Source of the DNA: Termitomyces sp. T153
Lineage: Eukaryota > Basidiomycota > Agaricomycetes > Agaricales > Lyophyllaceae
Direction: 5' to 3'
Assembly (NCBI GenBank): GCA_018296165.2
Contig: JACKQL020000006.1
Span: 1,116,001-1,180,000, forward strand
Length of the DNA: 64,000 nt
The notes below the pieces were generated by a model, which was given only the letters and a program-made list of their open reading frames with translations, was not told the DNA's origin and did not search any database. Both the position numbers and the translations under genes were made by a program. The first letter of the stretch is position 1. Each line of letters opens with the position of its first letter. Shown in pieces: positions 1 through 12,412 of this stretch.

Positions 1-1957
1 TATTTTCTTCTCGCGCGATACAGGGAAGAGTCAATGCATAACAACCTGCAGCTGAACAAGGACGGACCCGATGCCGAATCACATCTGGAAAATGCGAAGC
101 TAAACCTTGGTTGGGAGCTCAATACATCAACTGTGACCAAAAAGTATGAAGGCGCCCGAAACAGCTTGCGATCCATTGAAGCTTCTGCCAATGCTCGTCC
201 TCGTTCTCCAGTTCCTTTGCCTATATCTGGTCTAGTCACTCATGTCGTTCATCGCGCCGGAAGCGTTGGTGGCGCAAGGGAACGAGCTATGTTACCTGCA
301 GGACCTCGCGCACCACAGATATCAGGAAGACCTAGTCTGGACCCTTGGCGAGCGCAAGCTAACGTAACGGACGACAGAAAATTCAAGTCTTCAGTCGGCT
401 CACAGGTCACGGTCTCAAATGGAGTCGGTCGTGGCGGGTCTCAGCCACCTCCTTCCCGACGCGGATATACGTACTCTCCTCCTGGCCCTGACAAGGCTGT
501 GTCCACTATTCAATTTCCTACTCATTTACAGGCGCAAGATATTGTCAACCTACAGCGTCACAGTAGTTCTGTCGGTACGTCTAATGGTAGGAGGTCAAGT
601 ATGTTTGTTACTTCGCCCAACCCCTCAATCAATAAAGCCGATCTACCCATGGCGGTTATCCGGAGCCCATCGTCATCTCCTGTTCCAACGCCAGTTCCAG
701 TTATATATGCTCCTGTACCTATCCCCACCCCGAAGCCTGCAGATATCGATATGATGACGGCAGATGCTGACCAAAGGACGTTGAATGAACTGCCCGCGAC
801 AGAGACCGAGGACGTTCGCTCTCCGTTAATCAAACCGCCTTCAAATCTGGGCGCCACGATTGATCAGAATGTGGTTGTCTCGCCGGAGCCCAAGGCCGCC
901 ATACGAGGTCATCGCGCTGCTTCTATGGCTCAGGATCGTGACGATAAAGAGAATCAGAGCTTAGGTGAGGAAAGCTGGAGCTACGTGGATTCTGACGAGC
1001 ATAAAGGACGTAGCCTTGGTTTGGGCATTTCCAGAGAGCCTGGGAGAGCCATGGGCAATCTTACGAACACGCGGAATGCTCCTTCAGGTTCTAAAACGAA
1101 AAGAGAGAAAGAGAGAAAAATCCGACGTGAGCTTACTCAAATCACAAGGTTTTTGATTTTGATATGCCATTTTTATCATCTATCTAGCGCCTACACTTGA
1201 TTTCCGCAACTTACAGCAAAAACGAACAATGATACTGGGTTCGCCAATATCACTTTCCCCACCTGTAATTCCTCCTACATCGAACAGCCGTCTCATGACA
1301 TCACCCATCGTTGGGGAGTTTAAAGGATGGTTCTCTAATCTCTTCAACTGGAAACATAACGTCAGTACGCAAGGAGGTGTTCTTTATTCGGTCGACAGCG
1401 TTTCCAAGACACGCGCTGATATCGGCCGTATTCTCGAAAGCCTGGGCGTCGTGGTCGAGGGTGGTGGCTTCGATCGAGGCATGACCCAGGCAGACTGTGC
1501 CGGGCCACTCAAGTGCAAGGTCGAGGATTCTGGTGGCATGCGCGCACCATACACACTCAAAGCGGTTCGTTTCAGAATCGAGTTCTCCGTTGCGCCGACA
1601 CATTCGACATGCGATGCTGGAACGTTGGCTGGATGGGGATCGTCGCAGCCCAACAACACTTCTGATTTGCTGTCTGCGACAGTTCCGGGGTTGGGTGTAG
1701 GAGCGCTTAGTACGCCCAGGACGAGAGGTAGCATTTTAGTAAGTGGGAGTCCGTTGTTGGACACCGAGTCTCCGCCTGCGAGCGCGTGTGCAATTTGTAT
1801 GGCATATGAGAAGGGATCGGTGTCAAGCTTTCGAGTCATTTGGCGCAGGTTGAAGGAGGCATATGAGGCAGGGGCTTCTGCGACTGCATACCCGAGCTAC
1901 AGCCCGGCGATGGTGAGCACACCTATATCGGAACATCCCGAGAGGCTTATGGGATGA
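1..1957 (+). CDS. C-terminal part of probable CAMK/AMPK-type Ser/Thr protein kinase (5' partial)
   Basis: The frame is open from base 1 through the first in-frame ATG at 34, so the gene begins upstream of the window. The first residues (YFLLARYRE) resemble the segment that follows the catalytic domain in CAMK/AMPK-type kinases. A long Ser/Pro-rich, probably disordered region follows, ending in a basic patch (KREKERKIRR). The downstream exon (from about 1217) holds a compact region with EFKGWFSNLFNWK, then VRFRIEFSV, then SSFRVIWRRLKEAYE, which is arranged like a C-terminal kinase-associated regulatory domain. A donor near 1127 and an acceptor at 1216 are the obvious splice signals, but joining them does not give the frame of the second exon, so this junction is unresolved. 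The catalytic domain itself is not in the window; the kinase call is inference. Confidence 0.45.
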
Positions 1958-2914
1958 GGGACTTGACACCGATACTACATTGTTACACTACCCCATGTAT
2001 ACTAGACCTTGGTAAAAACCGTAACAGTAATATGATTTGATATATCAAATGGTATGATAATTTAAATGTGGGTCGCCCGAGCGTGGGCCTGAGTGTGTTA
2101 GATGATATAATGTTGTCCTCGAGGTTAGAGGATGGACAGTTACGGCAACCCGGCAACCACCTGGACACATGTCCACTAGGAGGTGCCAAAGATACTTCAG
2201 TGGCTTCACGGGTCTAGGACGAGTCATGCGTTCACGCAAAATTAAAGCCACTGGGAAGATGGTCGAGGATGAGAATTTTTTGCCTCACAGGTGTTTATCA
2301 CCCCACGCCCCTCAAACTGCGATTGCTACCAGTTACCTCTGATAGTGATCATTCATGCGTCGGAAAGCAAAAGACTGAAGAGTTCAATGACGGAGCTGAC
2401 GCGTCCTAGGCCAGTAGCGGGAATCACCATCAGAGATGCATAAGTGGATACATTGGTAGATATACTTTGAAAGGAGGCCGATCACACGAAAAATGATCTA
2501 GACTGAACAATGTATTTAATTTTACGAGAAGACTACGGTACATGAATGAACAATGGATGAGTCGGATCGCATGTATAGCCTAAATTTAGATTACTGTTGA
2601 CCTGGACATCCTCACGGTAGGCTGAAAAAAAAAAAGAATACACAGGAGGTACAAAACCCGAAAGAAAACGAGACATAAGAAGATTGGATTGACAAGGTAG
2701 GAAACTTGATACGATGGAACGCAGACGCTGCGAAGAAAGCATGTTGACTAATATAATTACGGTATGATGGAGGTGGGTATCGCCTACGACGACGAGCGCA
2801 GCATGTCCCTGATGAACACGTGTTTCCGTCAGTGGCTTCCCTTATATGTGGGTATCTCTTTGCCAGAGATTCAGATTTATCGAACCGTGACAACCAAAGA
2901 TACGATACGCACGG
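1958..2914. other. Intergenic, convergent gene ends
   Basis: This stretch lies between the 3' end of the kinase-like gene and the 3' end of the minus-strand gene at 2915. Only short, unsupported open frames are present, and a run of ten A occurs near 2626. I see no RNA gene or repeat. Confidence 0.6.
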
Positions 2915-3610
2915 TTAGACCCAGCCCTCTTTGCCAATCCCAATAGCATCAAAGCTCTTTCCGCTCCGCGTCCGCCTCTCCTGAAGAACGGGAACAGCGT
3001 CGAGATTGATGAGCTTCTCTGATGGTGGCGGCGAGCCCTCCACCCATCCCTTCCATCCCTTTCTAACAGCAGGCTTCTTTCGACCCCGCGGTTTGGGCTG
3101 TGGTGGAGGAAGAGGGTCTTCGTCGTCTGGAGTATGAGGCCGTTTGGATGACATGCGAGAGGTGCTTGAAGAGTCGGAAGGCCCAGGCGTCGATGCTGGG
3201 GTTGAAAGGAACAGGGTCGGTGATGTGGGTGGTGGCGTGACGGACACAGAACGCTGGGCGGTCTTGAGCTCGATTCTGGGACGGGCGGACGACGGGCGGA
3301 CGGCTGAAGACGCTAATGGCTCTACTGGCCAGAAGCCAGACGTTTTTGTGTGGGGAATATCAATTCTCTGGTTTGTGTAAGAGGTGGCGGTGGCCGCGTC
3401 GAGTTTGGCGGCGTCCAAAGCTGAAACTCTCTTTGCCGCCGCTGCTACGGCCTGCTCCTTCCTCTTTCTCTTCTCCGCCTTCCTCGCCGACTCGTCCTCG
3501 TTTTCTACAGGTTTATAGCGGGGCACACCGTTGAGAAGACAGGTAAAGGCGTCACGGGGCGGGCGGACGTCAAAGACACCGGCCATCACAGCAGTGGCGG
3601 TGCGCCGCAT
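2915..3610 (-). CDS. Hypothetical basic, proline-rich protein
   Basis: This is a single-exon frame of about 231 codons if translation starts at the ATG at 3610 (MRRTATAVMAGVFDVRPPRD); the frame stays open upstream, but that part looks like leader sequence. The N-terminal 40 residues are the most protein-like (AFTCLLNGVPRYKP). They are followed by an acidic/basic coiled stretch (ESARKAEKRKRKEQAVAAAAKR), a Ser/Pro/Thr-rich middle, a Lys/Arg-rich patch (PKPRGRKKPAVRKGWKGW) that could be a nuclear localisation signal or DNA-binding tail, and a C-terminus ending GKEGWV. I do not recognise the family. Composition suggests a nuclear protein, but that is inference only. Confidence 0.55.
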   Translation of the reverse strand: MRRTATAVMAGVFDVRPPRDAFTCLLNGVPRYKPVENEDESARKAEKRKRKEQAVAAAAKRVSALDAAKLDAATATSYTNQRIDIPHTKTSGFWPVEPLASSAVRPSSARPRIELKTAQRSVSVTPPPTSPTLFLSTPASTPGPSDSSSTSRMSSKRPHTPDDEDPLPPPQPKPRGRKKPAVRKGWKGWVEGSPPPSEKLINLDAVPVLQERRTRSGKSFDAIGIGKEGWV

Positions 3611-6600
3611 CTTGTTTGGAGGATGGATGGGACGTGGATTGGGGGGAAGGAGGGGAACCATGACGGTAACGGGGAAAGAGGAATTTATAGCAGAGCCGCA
3701 GTGGAGTTGGTCGTGGTTTGGAATAGGCTGGCCCATTACGGCAGCAATCAACAAACACAGCTCTTCCCGGCACGTGCCTCCAGGAACTCGATCACCATGC
3801 TTCGTATCACTGATCTACCCCCATAAGGCTCCTACCCACCAATCCCTCTCTTATGCATTCCGTATCGACATCGATTATCATACGACACATCATCACTCTC
3901 ACCCCACTCTCCGCAACAAGGAACCTCAATAATCTTCCAGAACAGCCCACAACTTCTGTGGGAAAAATCCTCGCCTCTATTTTCGATCACACCACAGTCC
4001 TTTGTTTGTCCTGGTCAGCCTCTGATCTCTTTTGTACATCTTTCATAGCGTTCTCCATATCATCGTCGTGGTGACATGTACTTTGTCCAACCGCGGCACT
4101 CGGTACGCTCATCTGATCGTCAACGTGTTTTGGCGCCGAGTACTGGGGTACAATCAGGTTCTTTTTTCTCTCTGGTGGCCCTCGTGCTCTCTTCTGTCCT
4201 GAGCAATTGTTTCATATTTCATTTGTGCAACGGTTCCGTAATCCAGTTCCTTTTTCCGATGACTCATTCTCTCCATGCTAGCGACCTGACGTTTTCGTGT
4301 TATCTAGCGCCCAGAACCATCTGAGGCCCCATTGTTGTTGAAGCAGTTGATACGCATCACATATTCTGCCCCATTGTGATTCGCTGGCCAACATTTTTCC
4401 CCAAAGAGCGGCGACAATTCGGAAGAGGCCGGTCTAGCCCTGCAAGGCACTAATTTGACACGATTGTTACGGCAAGGGTGACTGAAAACGGCCATATTCC
4501 GCGCGTATTCTTTTACATCCTTGTCTTGACCATGCTCGCTATAAAGTTGCCTGCTTGACGACTCATCTGGATAGCTGTTTCTCCACGGCGCTTCGACATT
4601 TCGGGCGTTAAACTCGTGTGAGGTGAATTGAATTACCGCTGGTGCAACCTCTTTAAATAAACGCCTATACTCGGCATTGTAGCCAAATCAATGGGATCTC
4701 CCACAGGAGCCATTACCAATCCAATTTTGAATTTTCAGTGCAACAATCACGGCCGGACCCTCCGAACTTCTCCGGGCGTTCCATTCCTCGTGTAAACCAT
4801 GCCTTCCTTCTCTTATTATCATAGAAGCGGCGAACACCACTACCATCTCGTTCCGCAAACGGGACGGACCCCTATGTTCCTTTGCAGCGCCAGTATTCGC
4901 TACCGTCCCCGGTTTCCTGCGTACATATAATATATAAGTATGTCAGCATTTCACCATGCTAATAGGGTCCAGGCTTTGACTGATAACGATCACCTTCGAC
5001 GGCGATCGAGTGCGGTCCCCCCTTCTCGTATCGGTGCCACTGCCCAATTCAATACACATGAACCCATGATCACATGGGTCTGACAGCTTTCGTGCCTTCA
5101 TTCTTTGACTATAAACTCCGCAACTTGACCCCAGAAAACGGCCAGATTCAACTCTCTTGTTATCGGGAGGCCGCTGATCCCCAGAGTCCCAAGCCTTCTC
5201 ACAGGTGTTAAGCCAAGGTTACGACAGGGTCCTGTCAATTCCGCTTATGGGAACTGATCTTATTTTCGGCCTACATCCTATTGTAGTAAAAGTGCATCGC
5301 TTGTACTAGTACCCGCTTGTAGGGAAGAAAATACACTTTACTTCTGCTTCTGCCTTGGAAAAAATCTGATGACGTGAGAAGCAATCTGAAAGACCGACCA
5401 TCACAATGTACAGAAGCGCAGTTGGCTTCTGGTGGCTCAATTGATTCTTCTGTTAGATGGCATTAGCTGCGTGATGACCGCATGTTTTGCATTGCCTTCA
5501 ATTGGCAATGATATTTTTGGGCGCTAGGTTGGTAGTCATCGCTTTGACGTGGGCTTAATACTACAGCCTTATAATTCAAGAGCCCTTGTTCAGGGAAGAG
5601 AAAAGACGATTGATGGGCCGGGCGGAAAATTGAATCGGAGAGAGATGTATTATGGAAGGAAGAGCGACAAGTTCGCCGTTGACAGGAGCCCACGTTTGAC
5701 CAAACCTTGTGTATATGATGAAAACTGTAAATAGGGTTTTTCGTGTCATCGACTATGTTTTCGGATCAACTGAAGCTGATACGATATTTCCTTCGACGCC
5801 GCAAGGGAGAGCTCACAGCAAGTGACAGTGTGCAATGGTGCGACTTCAAGTCCTTCGAACGCCTTGTTTGAAAGGCATTCGCATTTGAAAGGTGTCTCGA
5901 TATGGTGACATGTAAAACAAATGTCAGCTTAGAGACACGCTGGGTAGGTGATTTGTGAAGTGCGTTTTGGACATATTGAGTCGGATGCATGTGTGCTAGG
6001 CCTCGGAATCAGCTCAAGACCGGATAAGTAGATTCTGTTTCCCTGACGACGACATCGTGATGGCGATGCATAATTTGTGTGACCAGCCGGGGAGATTGCC
6101 ACAGATTGGCCGCAAAATAGATCCAGTCAGAAGGACTGGGTAGCGGTATAGGTATAACGTTTGGTCGAGTCAGTCGATACGATGTATGGCTTCGAGGATT
6201 TGATTAACACTGGCGTCTTCGATTTTCTCATGAGGTAAAACATTAATTTGATTGGCACCTTCGTAACCCAACATAATTGCATCAACGTAGAACGTGACAA
6301 AATAGCGGAGGAACACCCAGAATTTAGGGCCATTGGGTAAATACAGTACTACATCGTTCATATACACATATTAGAGGCCACCGTATGATGATGCAAAACC
6401 GTCATGAGCATTCAAACAGGTGCGACACACGAGAAAAATCTGCTACAGACATAACTGATGCGAAATTGTCTTGTCAACCTAGCCACAAAATCAGTGAATC
6501 TGTGCGTATCCCAACTTAACAAGGACAGAAAATGAAGAACCTGCCATGCCGTAGCCATACCAATTTGCGTGGGGATAGTGGCACCCATGAAACCCTCATT

Positions 6601-7057
6601 TTTACAGAGTATAACGTGAATGAAGACGAGTGTGGAGCACAGTTGAAATAACATCTGTGATATTTTTCCCAGTATAATCGCCTCACCCAATGACTGGTGC
6701 CTACGCGTGTCAAGCTCGAGCGGCCATGACGCAAATAGACATCGTGATATTTGGCGACCATGATATTTGGTCCAATGCCATACACTACCAAATAGCGCTT
6801 GTACTCGACTTTTTTGGGTGACCATTTTTCCTCAAGGGTGGTTGTGATTGGCGTCTATAACCCGCGGTCGAACGCGATCCTTTATACCACTTTTAACAGA
6901 TTATACTCTATCCAGGTCCAGCTCACAGTCAAGAACACGTTTCTGGAGGAGTCTTGTCACTTCGCTTTTTTGCTCGGCTAGCCCGCGATACCTTTTGCCA
7001 CTTTTGCCTCGGACGTGTATACTTAAAGCCGTTTCTATCAGCCACGCACTATCTAGT
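3611..7057. other. 3.4-kb intergenic stretch, no gene recognised
   Basis: Short frames occur on both strands (for example 6412-6825 minus, 137 codons), but none shows a family motif, a believable exon chain or protein-like composition. The last few hundred bases are presumably the promoter and leader of the GTPase gene at 7058. No tRNA, tandem array or terminal inverted repeat was found by eye. Confidence 0.5.
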
Positions 7058-8814
7058 ATGGCACTCACGCACATACCAATGCCAACCTTGCCAGTCCCCC
7101 CGTCATGGTTCCCTGGGCATATGATGAAGTTTACACGGATGCTCCCGTCACTTCTTACCAAAACAGATGTCGTTCTTGAGATCAGAGACTCACGTCTACC
7201 GCTAACGAGTATCAACAGAACATTAGAAGGTATGCTCCGATACTTCCTGCGTTCCTTTCGGATTCGATGCCACAATCGCACAAAAGAATGCCGAAACTGA
7301 CAGTCTTCTGCACTCGGATCCTCCGAACAGTGGGGCACCACTCTGTTCTCTGTCCTGCCATCATGAACTCCCTATATGATTGTCTTGTTGACGCCCTTTG
7401 CGTTTTTACCTCCAGGTGCGCTGCAAAAATGGCGACGTGAGCGAGGTTGGGATCCGAATAATTCCACTCGTCGTATCATGAATAATGGAGCATGTGAGCG
7501 TATTATCGTGCTTAATAAACGGGACTTAGTCCCTCAATGGGGAATGGAGGTAAGCCTTTTGACCTTATCACTGCGAGATGGAGTTTGAGTGCTCCTGATC
7601 CAGCCGTTTCGCAATGCCATGGGTAAAAAGTTCCCCGACCAACAAGTGATGTTTGCTTCTTGGCAACGGCCGCGGGATATCCGCAACCTCTCCGAGCTTT
7701 TAGTAAGTATGTTGCTCTAGTGCTTCCTCCACAGATAATGGGGATACGTCTATATACTCATAACCTTCTGGCAGACATAGCTAAAAAGTATCCACACGCT
7801 ATGGAACTCAACGTTTTGGTCATTGGAATGCCAAATGTGGGTAAATCGACACTACTGAATGCCTTAAGAAATATGGGCATCAAAGGCCGTACGAACCGAG
7901 CATATCTTATTTACCGGATTATCCGAATGCTAATCCTTTTGAATTAGGTACACCGAAAGCCTTTCAAACCGGTGCTCAGCCTGGCCTCACTCAGGCTCTT
8001 TCCACACGCCTTAAAGTTTCATTGGAACCCCTTGTGTACGCATTTGATACGCCCGGTGTGATGTTGCCCTATTTAGGACGTGGGGAGGAAGGTGCCGAGA
8101 GAGGGGTTAAGCTTGCTCTGATATGTACGTAACCCCCAACCCTAGATCCACACTTCCCGTGTCAGAGTCTGATGAAGAATCATTGCCTTTACTTTGCGCA
8201 GCGGGAATTAAAGAAGGGTTATACGACATGGAAGCTCTTGCATCTTATTTACTGTATAGGCTTAACGTTTTGAATCCCATCTGTAGGTTCTATTACTTTT
8301 GTTCGAGTTTAAAAATTGTTCGCTGATCGATCTGATGTCCATAGCGCCGGCTTACCTTCACCTCCTCCCGAAGGGTGCTGTGCCGACCGTCGATTTACAA
8401 GAGTTTCTCGAACAGCTTGCAAGGCGCATGGGAATGATCATGCGTGGTGCTGAATTTGACACCGCTCGAGCTGCTGCCTACTTTGTGCGGTGGTGGCGAG
8501 AAGAGGGCGGTTTAATTGCCGCTACCTCATCGCCCCTTCACTTGGCCGAACCGTTTGGCTCTGTCATTCGCCCTCCACCAATACAAGGTTGGGGATTCGA
8601 TTTTCAGTGGCCATTAGACGCAGAAGATTTACCAACAACTAAAAAAGATGAGGAGAAGTTTGTTCAAGGCAAAATGGAGACTTGTATCGATGACTACCTC
8701 GCTGCCATAGAACGGGAGGATAACGAGGAGCTCAACATCAGCCCCACGCAAATAAAAAAGCAACAAGTGAAAGAAGAAAAATTGAGACGGAAACAGAGAC
8801 AACTCAAGCGGTAA
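7058..8814 (+). CDS. mtg1: Mitochondrial ribosome-assembly GTPase Mtg1 (YlqF/RbgA family)
   Basis: This circularly permuted GTPase acts in late assembly of the mitochondrial large ribosomal subunit. It starts with MALTHIPMPTLPVPPSWFPGHMMK; the WFPGHM segment is the family's N-terminal signature. The G motifs appear in permuted order across exons: G4 as NKRD (about 7522), then G1 as GMPNVGKST (about 7828), then G3 as DTPG (about 8048). The C-terminal helical domain runs from LHLLPKGAVP to a Lys-rich tail ending at 8814. At least six introns are needed, at about 7230, 7550, 7700, 7893, 8124 and 8284, each with GT-AG ends. The order G4-G1-G3 and the WFPGHM start make the identification firm. Exact ends of the small exons are approximate. 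Confidence 0.9.
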
Positions 8815-9546
8815 CCGTCCCGGCTTTCTTCTTCCTGTCAGTCGATTCTTTGTACTGCATACTTCCTATGAATGACATAACTTTACTCAACAAATTTCTT
8901 ATCTTCCCGCGTTATTCATTGATAAACAACGAAAATTGGTCCTTGCCTATCTCGAACCTGGAAGTAATGTTAATTTTCGTAGCTTAGCGACAAACGCCAC
9001 ACTCTTGTGGCTGAGTCTCTTCGGCGTGTCTCTTGATTCTCTTTCCTTCTCCCCTGTGTTTCCAGCAGAGATCCAAAGCTTTTTCAACTTGAACCACACT
9101 TCGTATATCATTCCCAATACAGCATCAGATCCATTTCAGATCTTAATGGATGTCATGAGTGTCCCACGTCTGTAATTCCTTTTAATTCCCTATTGATGTG
9201 TTTCATAACTGAATTGAACACATGCCCCCCGATCTGCATGAGGATTTTCCGCTGTTGGTGGCACCATCATTTCTGGGATCTGAGACATGATGTTTTGACA
9301 AATAATCTAATAATTTATCTGGTCCTGCTGGTCTCATGCACCCATGCAGCTTCGATACGACTGGCAGGCAGAGTTGGTTGGTGCTTAAAAACTGATGTGG
9401 CTTCTCCACAGACGACAAATGTCCAGCGCACAGCCATCCATCCATCCATCCATCCATCCATAAGTTACTATATCTCGGTGCTTTCGCTTAATATGCAGTC
9501 TTTTTCCTGCGAGACAGGGTCAAAAAAGCATTAACAACTCTAAAAT
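8815..9546. other. Intergenic between mtg1 and tRNA-Arg
   Basis: This holds the 3' end of mtg1 and no recognisable gene. An 80-codon frame at 8936-9175 has no family features. A tetranucleotide microsatellite lies at 9434-9461. Confidence 0.55.
9434..9461. repeat. (CATC)n microsatellite, about 7 units
   Basis: Seven consecutive CATC units, perfect except at the edges, lie about 90 bp downstream (in tRNA sense) of the minus-strand tRNA gene. Confidence 0.9.
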
Positions 9547-9624
9547 TGACCGAGACAGGGGTCGAACCTGCAATCTCCTGATTACACATCGTAGTCAGAC
9601 GCGATGCCATTTCGCCACACGGCC
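9547..9624 (-). tRNA. tRNA-Arg (anticodon ACG) with 6-nt intron
   Basis: Read on the minus strand this folds as a full cloverleaf. The acceptor stem runs GGCCGTG against CTCGGTC, with one G:T and one T:T mismatch, and the discriminator is A. The D-stem is GCGA/TCGC, the anticodon stem TCTGA/TCAGG, and the T-arm GCAGG/CCTGT with loop TTCGACC. The anticodon loop becomes CTACGAA (anticodon ACG, arginine) once six bases, TGTGTA, are removed between positions 37 and 38, the canonical place for eukaryotic nuclear tRNA introns. Without removing them the loop is too long. The T:T mismatch at acceptor pair 6:67 is the only blemish and could mean a slightly decayed copy. Confidence 0.88.
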
Positions 9625-12412
9625 ATGTAATGACCTTACAAGAGTATCACATATCTGGGTTGAAACATCGCAAGTGAGCTCAAGGCTCGAAGGACTCGGA
9701 GCAAAACACAGGACAAACGTTTCGGCATATTACAAACAGGGAAGTTCAATTGACAAACGTATGTCGCGTAATTCCCCACGATATCTCCTATCGGATACCT
9801 AGTTGACACGCATCCTCGACAGCAGTTCCCGAAATGATAATCTCCAAAAACACGGCGAATTCATTCTATTGGACAGTAGATTTGAATTTTGACGAAATCA
9901 CCATTCCGATAAACCGGACGTGAAGGTATATTGAGAGTTGGAGAGAGCATGTAAGTATAATGGTTTTCTTGCTTGGCGTCTGCTCGAATCATTTGAGTGA
10001 GGTCCTCAATGGCTGTCAATCACTTGGTCGACGGCTGTGCAGGACATCTAGTGGAAGCACTGAAATTTCCTCCTTATTCATCGTGAGTATGAACAGTGCT
10101 GCGGATGTGCGTTATAATTAGTGCTCCTTTTCCTGGTAGCTGACATCCAGATCATTCCTCTGCCACCTTTTTTCATTTGTATATGTCCAATGGAGGTTAA
10201 GCTTACCGTAGATTTCTGGAAACGCTTTGTATCTCAGATGTATACCAATTTTCTCAACGACTTATTGCGGTTATTGACATTTCTTACATCAATTACGGAA
10301 GGTATCGATGCCGTGAGCCCGTAATTTTTCACGGCTTGAGAAATATCAAGCAAGGAAAGGGGTTGATACAGGGGGCCCAGTACCACACATTCTCACATCA
10401 AGTCAGACGGCTTCGTCTGTGAGACCATCATTAGGGGTCATTCCTTAAACGTTGATCCAACCCAGTCTGTTTTCTAGATTCAAGCAACTGATCGTAATCA
10501 AGATCACAAAGGTGTTATATACAAAAGATCACTTGATGTCCCTCGAAGATAGCTTGAGTCATTGAGAGAGAAAGGCACGTTGTTCTCGGTATGTTTGCCG
10601 TATCGAGAACCGGGAGTTTCACCCGAACTTGTAAATAAGTATTGTCTAGTGTCTAGTGTGCTGGATTCTGGAGGATGAGAAATATCAAAGTCATGAAAAC
10701 GTAATATGTTGTATACGAGAGACCCAAAATAGATGTATATCTATCCAAAAGAAACCAGGGAGACGAAATTTGGGCAAATCTAAACCAGAAAGGCATTTAG
10801 TGCAATATAAGGCCCAGGATAGATGGAAGGAACAAGGGTTGTTATTTGCATAGTTGTTCATGTACATTATCTAAACGCTAACAGATTTTGTTCAATCATG
10901 AAACTCTGCCAGGCAGTGCTGTCAGAAAATAGGGTCTCCTAGGGGAATACTAAATGTTACGCCACCTAAGTATCTCTGCCAGAAGTTGGCTTTGAATACT
11001 GAAAAGTGTCCTTTTTAGCAATAACCAGTTCTTATTCTTTTTTCCCTTTTTTGGATGAGGCTAGTAATATATATATATATATGAGTTACGTGGTAGAGTG
11101 AGGACGATCTCATTGGCGCACACTGTTGCCTGGACATAAGTGGCGGGATACCTAAACGGGAGTAGTAGCGGTGGAGATTGTGGTCACACATGCCTTATCT
11201 TCGAGATACTGGGGCTAGCCGGCTTTGCACGTAGCTCCAGCCGGAAAAAATCGTCCTTTTGCAACAACAGTCTGTCAATAGTAATCACAGAGTTCTTTCT
11301 CTTTGTTTCCTTTTTTGATGGATTAGGCTAATGCCAGGAGTAAAGCTCACTGTGGCGCCGGCACGGGAATGAATATGTGCAAAGGAAATAAAATACTTGA
11401 AACAGAAGTTGACTACTGTGATGATTGAACATTCACGTGCTCTTCTCTAGCAGCTGAGACTCTGTTTTGCAATCTCCATCATCCAAAGCTTTTTTCGTGA
11501 GAAACTTTTGCACTTAGACTATTATCGACCGGTCTCTTTCTCAATTAAATGCTACTAGTATTAGCTATCAGTACAAAAGGAAGGAAAATTGATGGAAATA
11601 CTGTAGCATTACGACCGAGTCCTTCCAATTATGGTGATTTTTGGCACCGAGCATCCGGCCCGACGACCTTTTGAGCTATTTGTGGAGCTCATCTGGGGGT
11701 TTTTGGCGACGAGCACCACAAGTTTTCAGACTTCAGTTCACAACCCCCCGTGATGCGTGACGCGAATACTCGGTCGTAACGCTAACGGCGGGCGGGCGGG
11801 GCCCGCCCGTAATATAGTAGTAGAATAATAAGTTTTTGATATATACCAATTAAGAGGGGACAGTCGACTATGTCGGAAGATAGCGAATTCGACATGAAAA
11901 ACTCAACTAAAGGAAGGCTACATAGGCTATCAGCTGTTTTATGCATCATTTATACTTCTTGGAGTCTTTCTGCGACACACCAACTGGTCTGAGAGGTATA
12001 GTTATATGGTATGTAATAAGGAAAGAGGATTGGAGGTCTACACAACCGAATTTCCAAAAGTAAAGAACAGAACCCTTGCATCGGTCGGTGTTTTAAAAGT
12101 TTCAGCCCAACTAGAACAGCGATAGTTATACCTCTCACATTTTGTTTCGTTTCAACTGAGATGGAATCCTAGCTGGAGAGTTCCCAAGTTTGGCAGATGC
12201 GAAAATGTGGGTATGTTGAATAAAAAGCAGTGTTTACAACTTGTGCGCTGGGATCCTGCGTGGACAAGGACGTAAAGTCTCCTTCGATCAGGTCACGTGA
12301 AAATTCAAATTCAGGATTGCGTTTTCTTGCTTTCTTTTTGCGCCATTCAAATTCTTTGGCAAGGAATGCTACAAGCATCATTAACGACGTTGAGCTGCGT
12401 TCAGCTCCATCT
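9625..12412. other. Intergenic, no protein gene seen
   Basis: About 2.8 kb has only short unsupported frames. It contains a short TA dinucleotide run at about 11067-11082 and a compact inverted-repeat element at 11604-11784, listed separately. The last 150 bp probably form the promoter and leader of the DUF202 gene. Confidence 0.5.
11604..11784. mobile_element. Mariner-like miniature inverted-repeat element
   Basis: GCATTACGACCGAGT at 11606-11620 is matched in reverse complement by ACTCGGTCGTAACGC at 11768-11782 (14 of 15 positions). Both ends are flanked directly by TA (11604-11605 and 11783-11784), as expected for a Tc1/mariner-type TA target duplication. The interior is 147 bp with two imperfect copies of a TTTTTGGC-(N)2-GAGCA motif and no coding capacity. 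With only one copy in the window, a chance inverted repeat cannot be fully excluded. Confidence 0.6.

Noticed and set aside
6412..6825. 137-codon minus-strand frame upstream of mtg1
   Set aside because: It overlaps another frame on the same strand, has no motif, and lies in an AT-balanced intergenic region.
8936..9175. 79-codon plus-strand frame after mtg1
   Set aside because: It is probably 3' untranslated or intergenic sequence; no motif and no splice partner.
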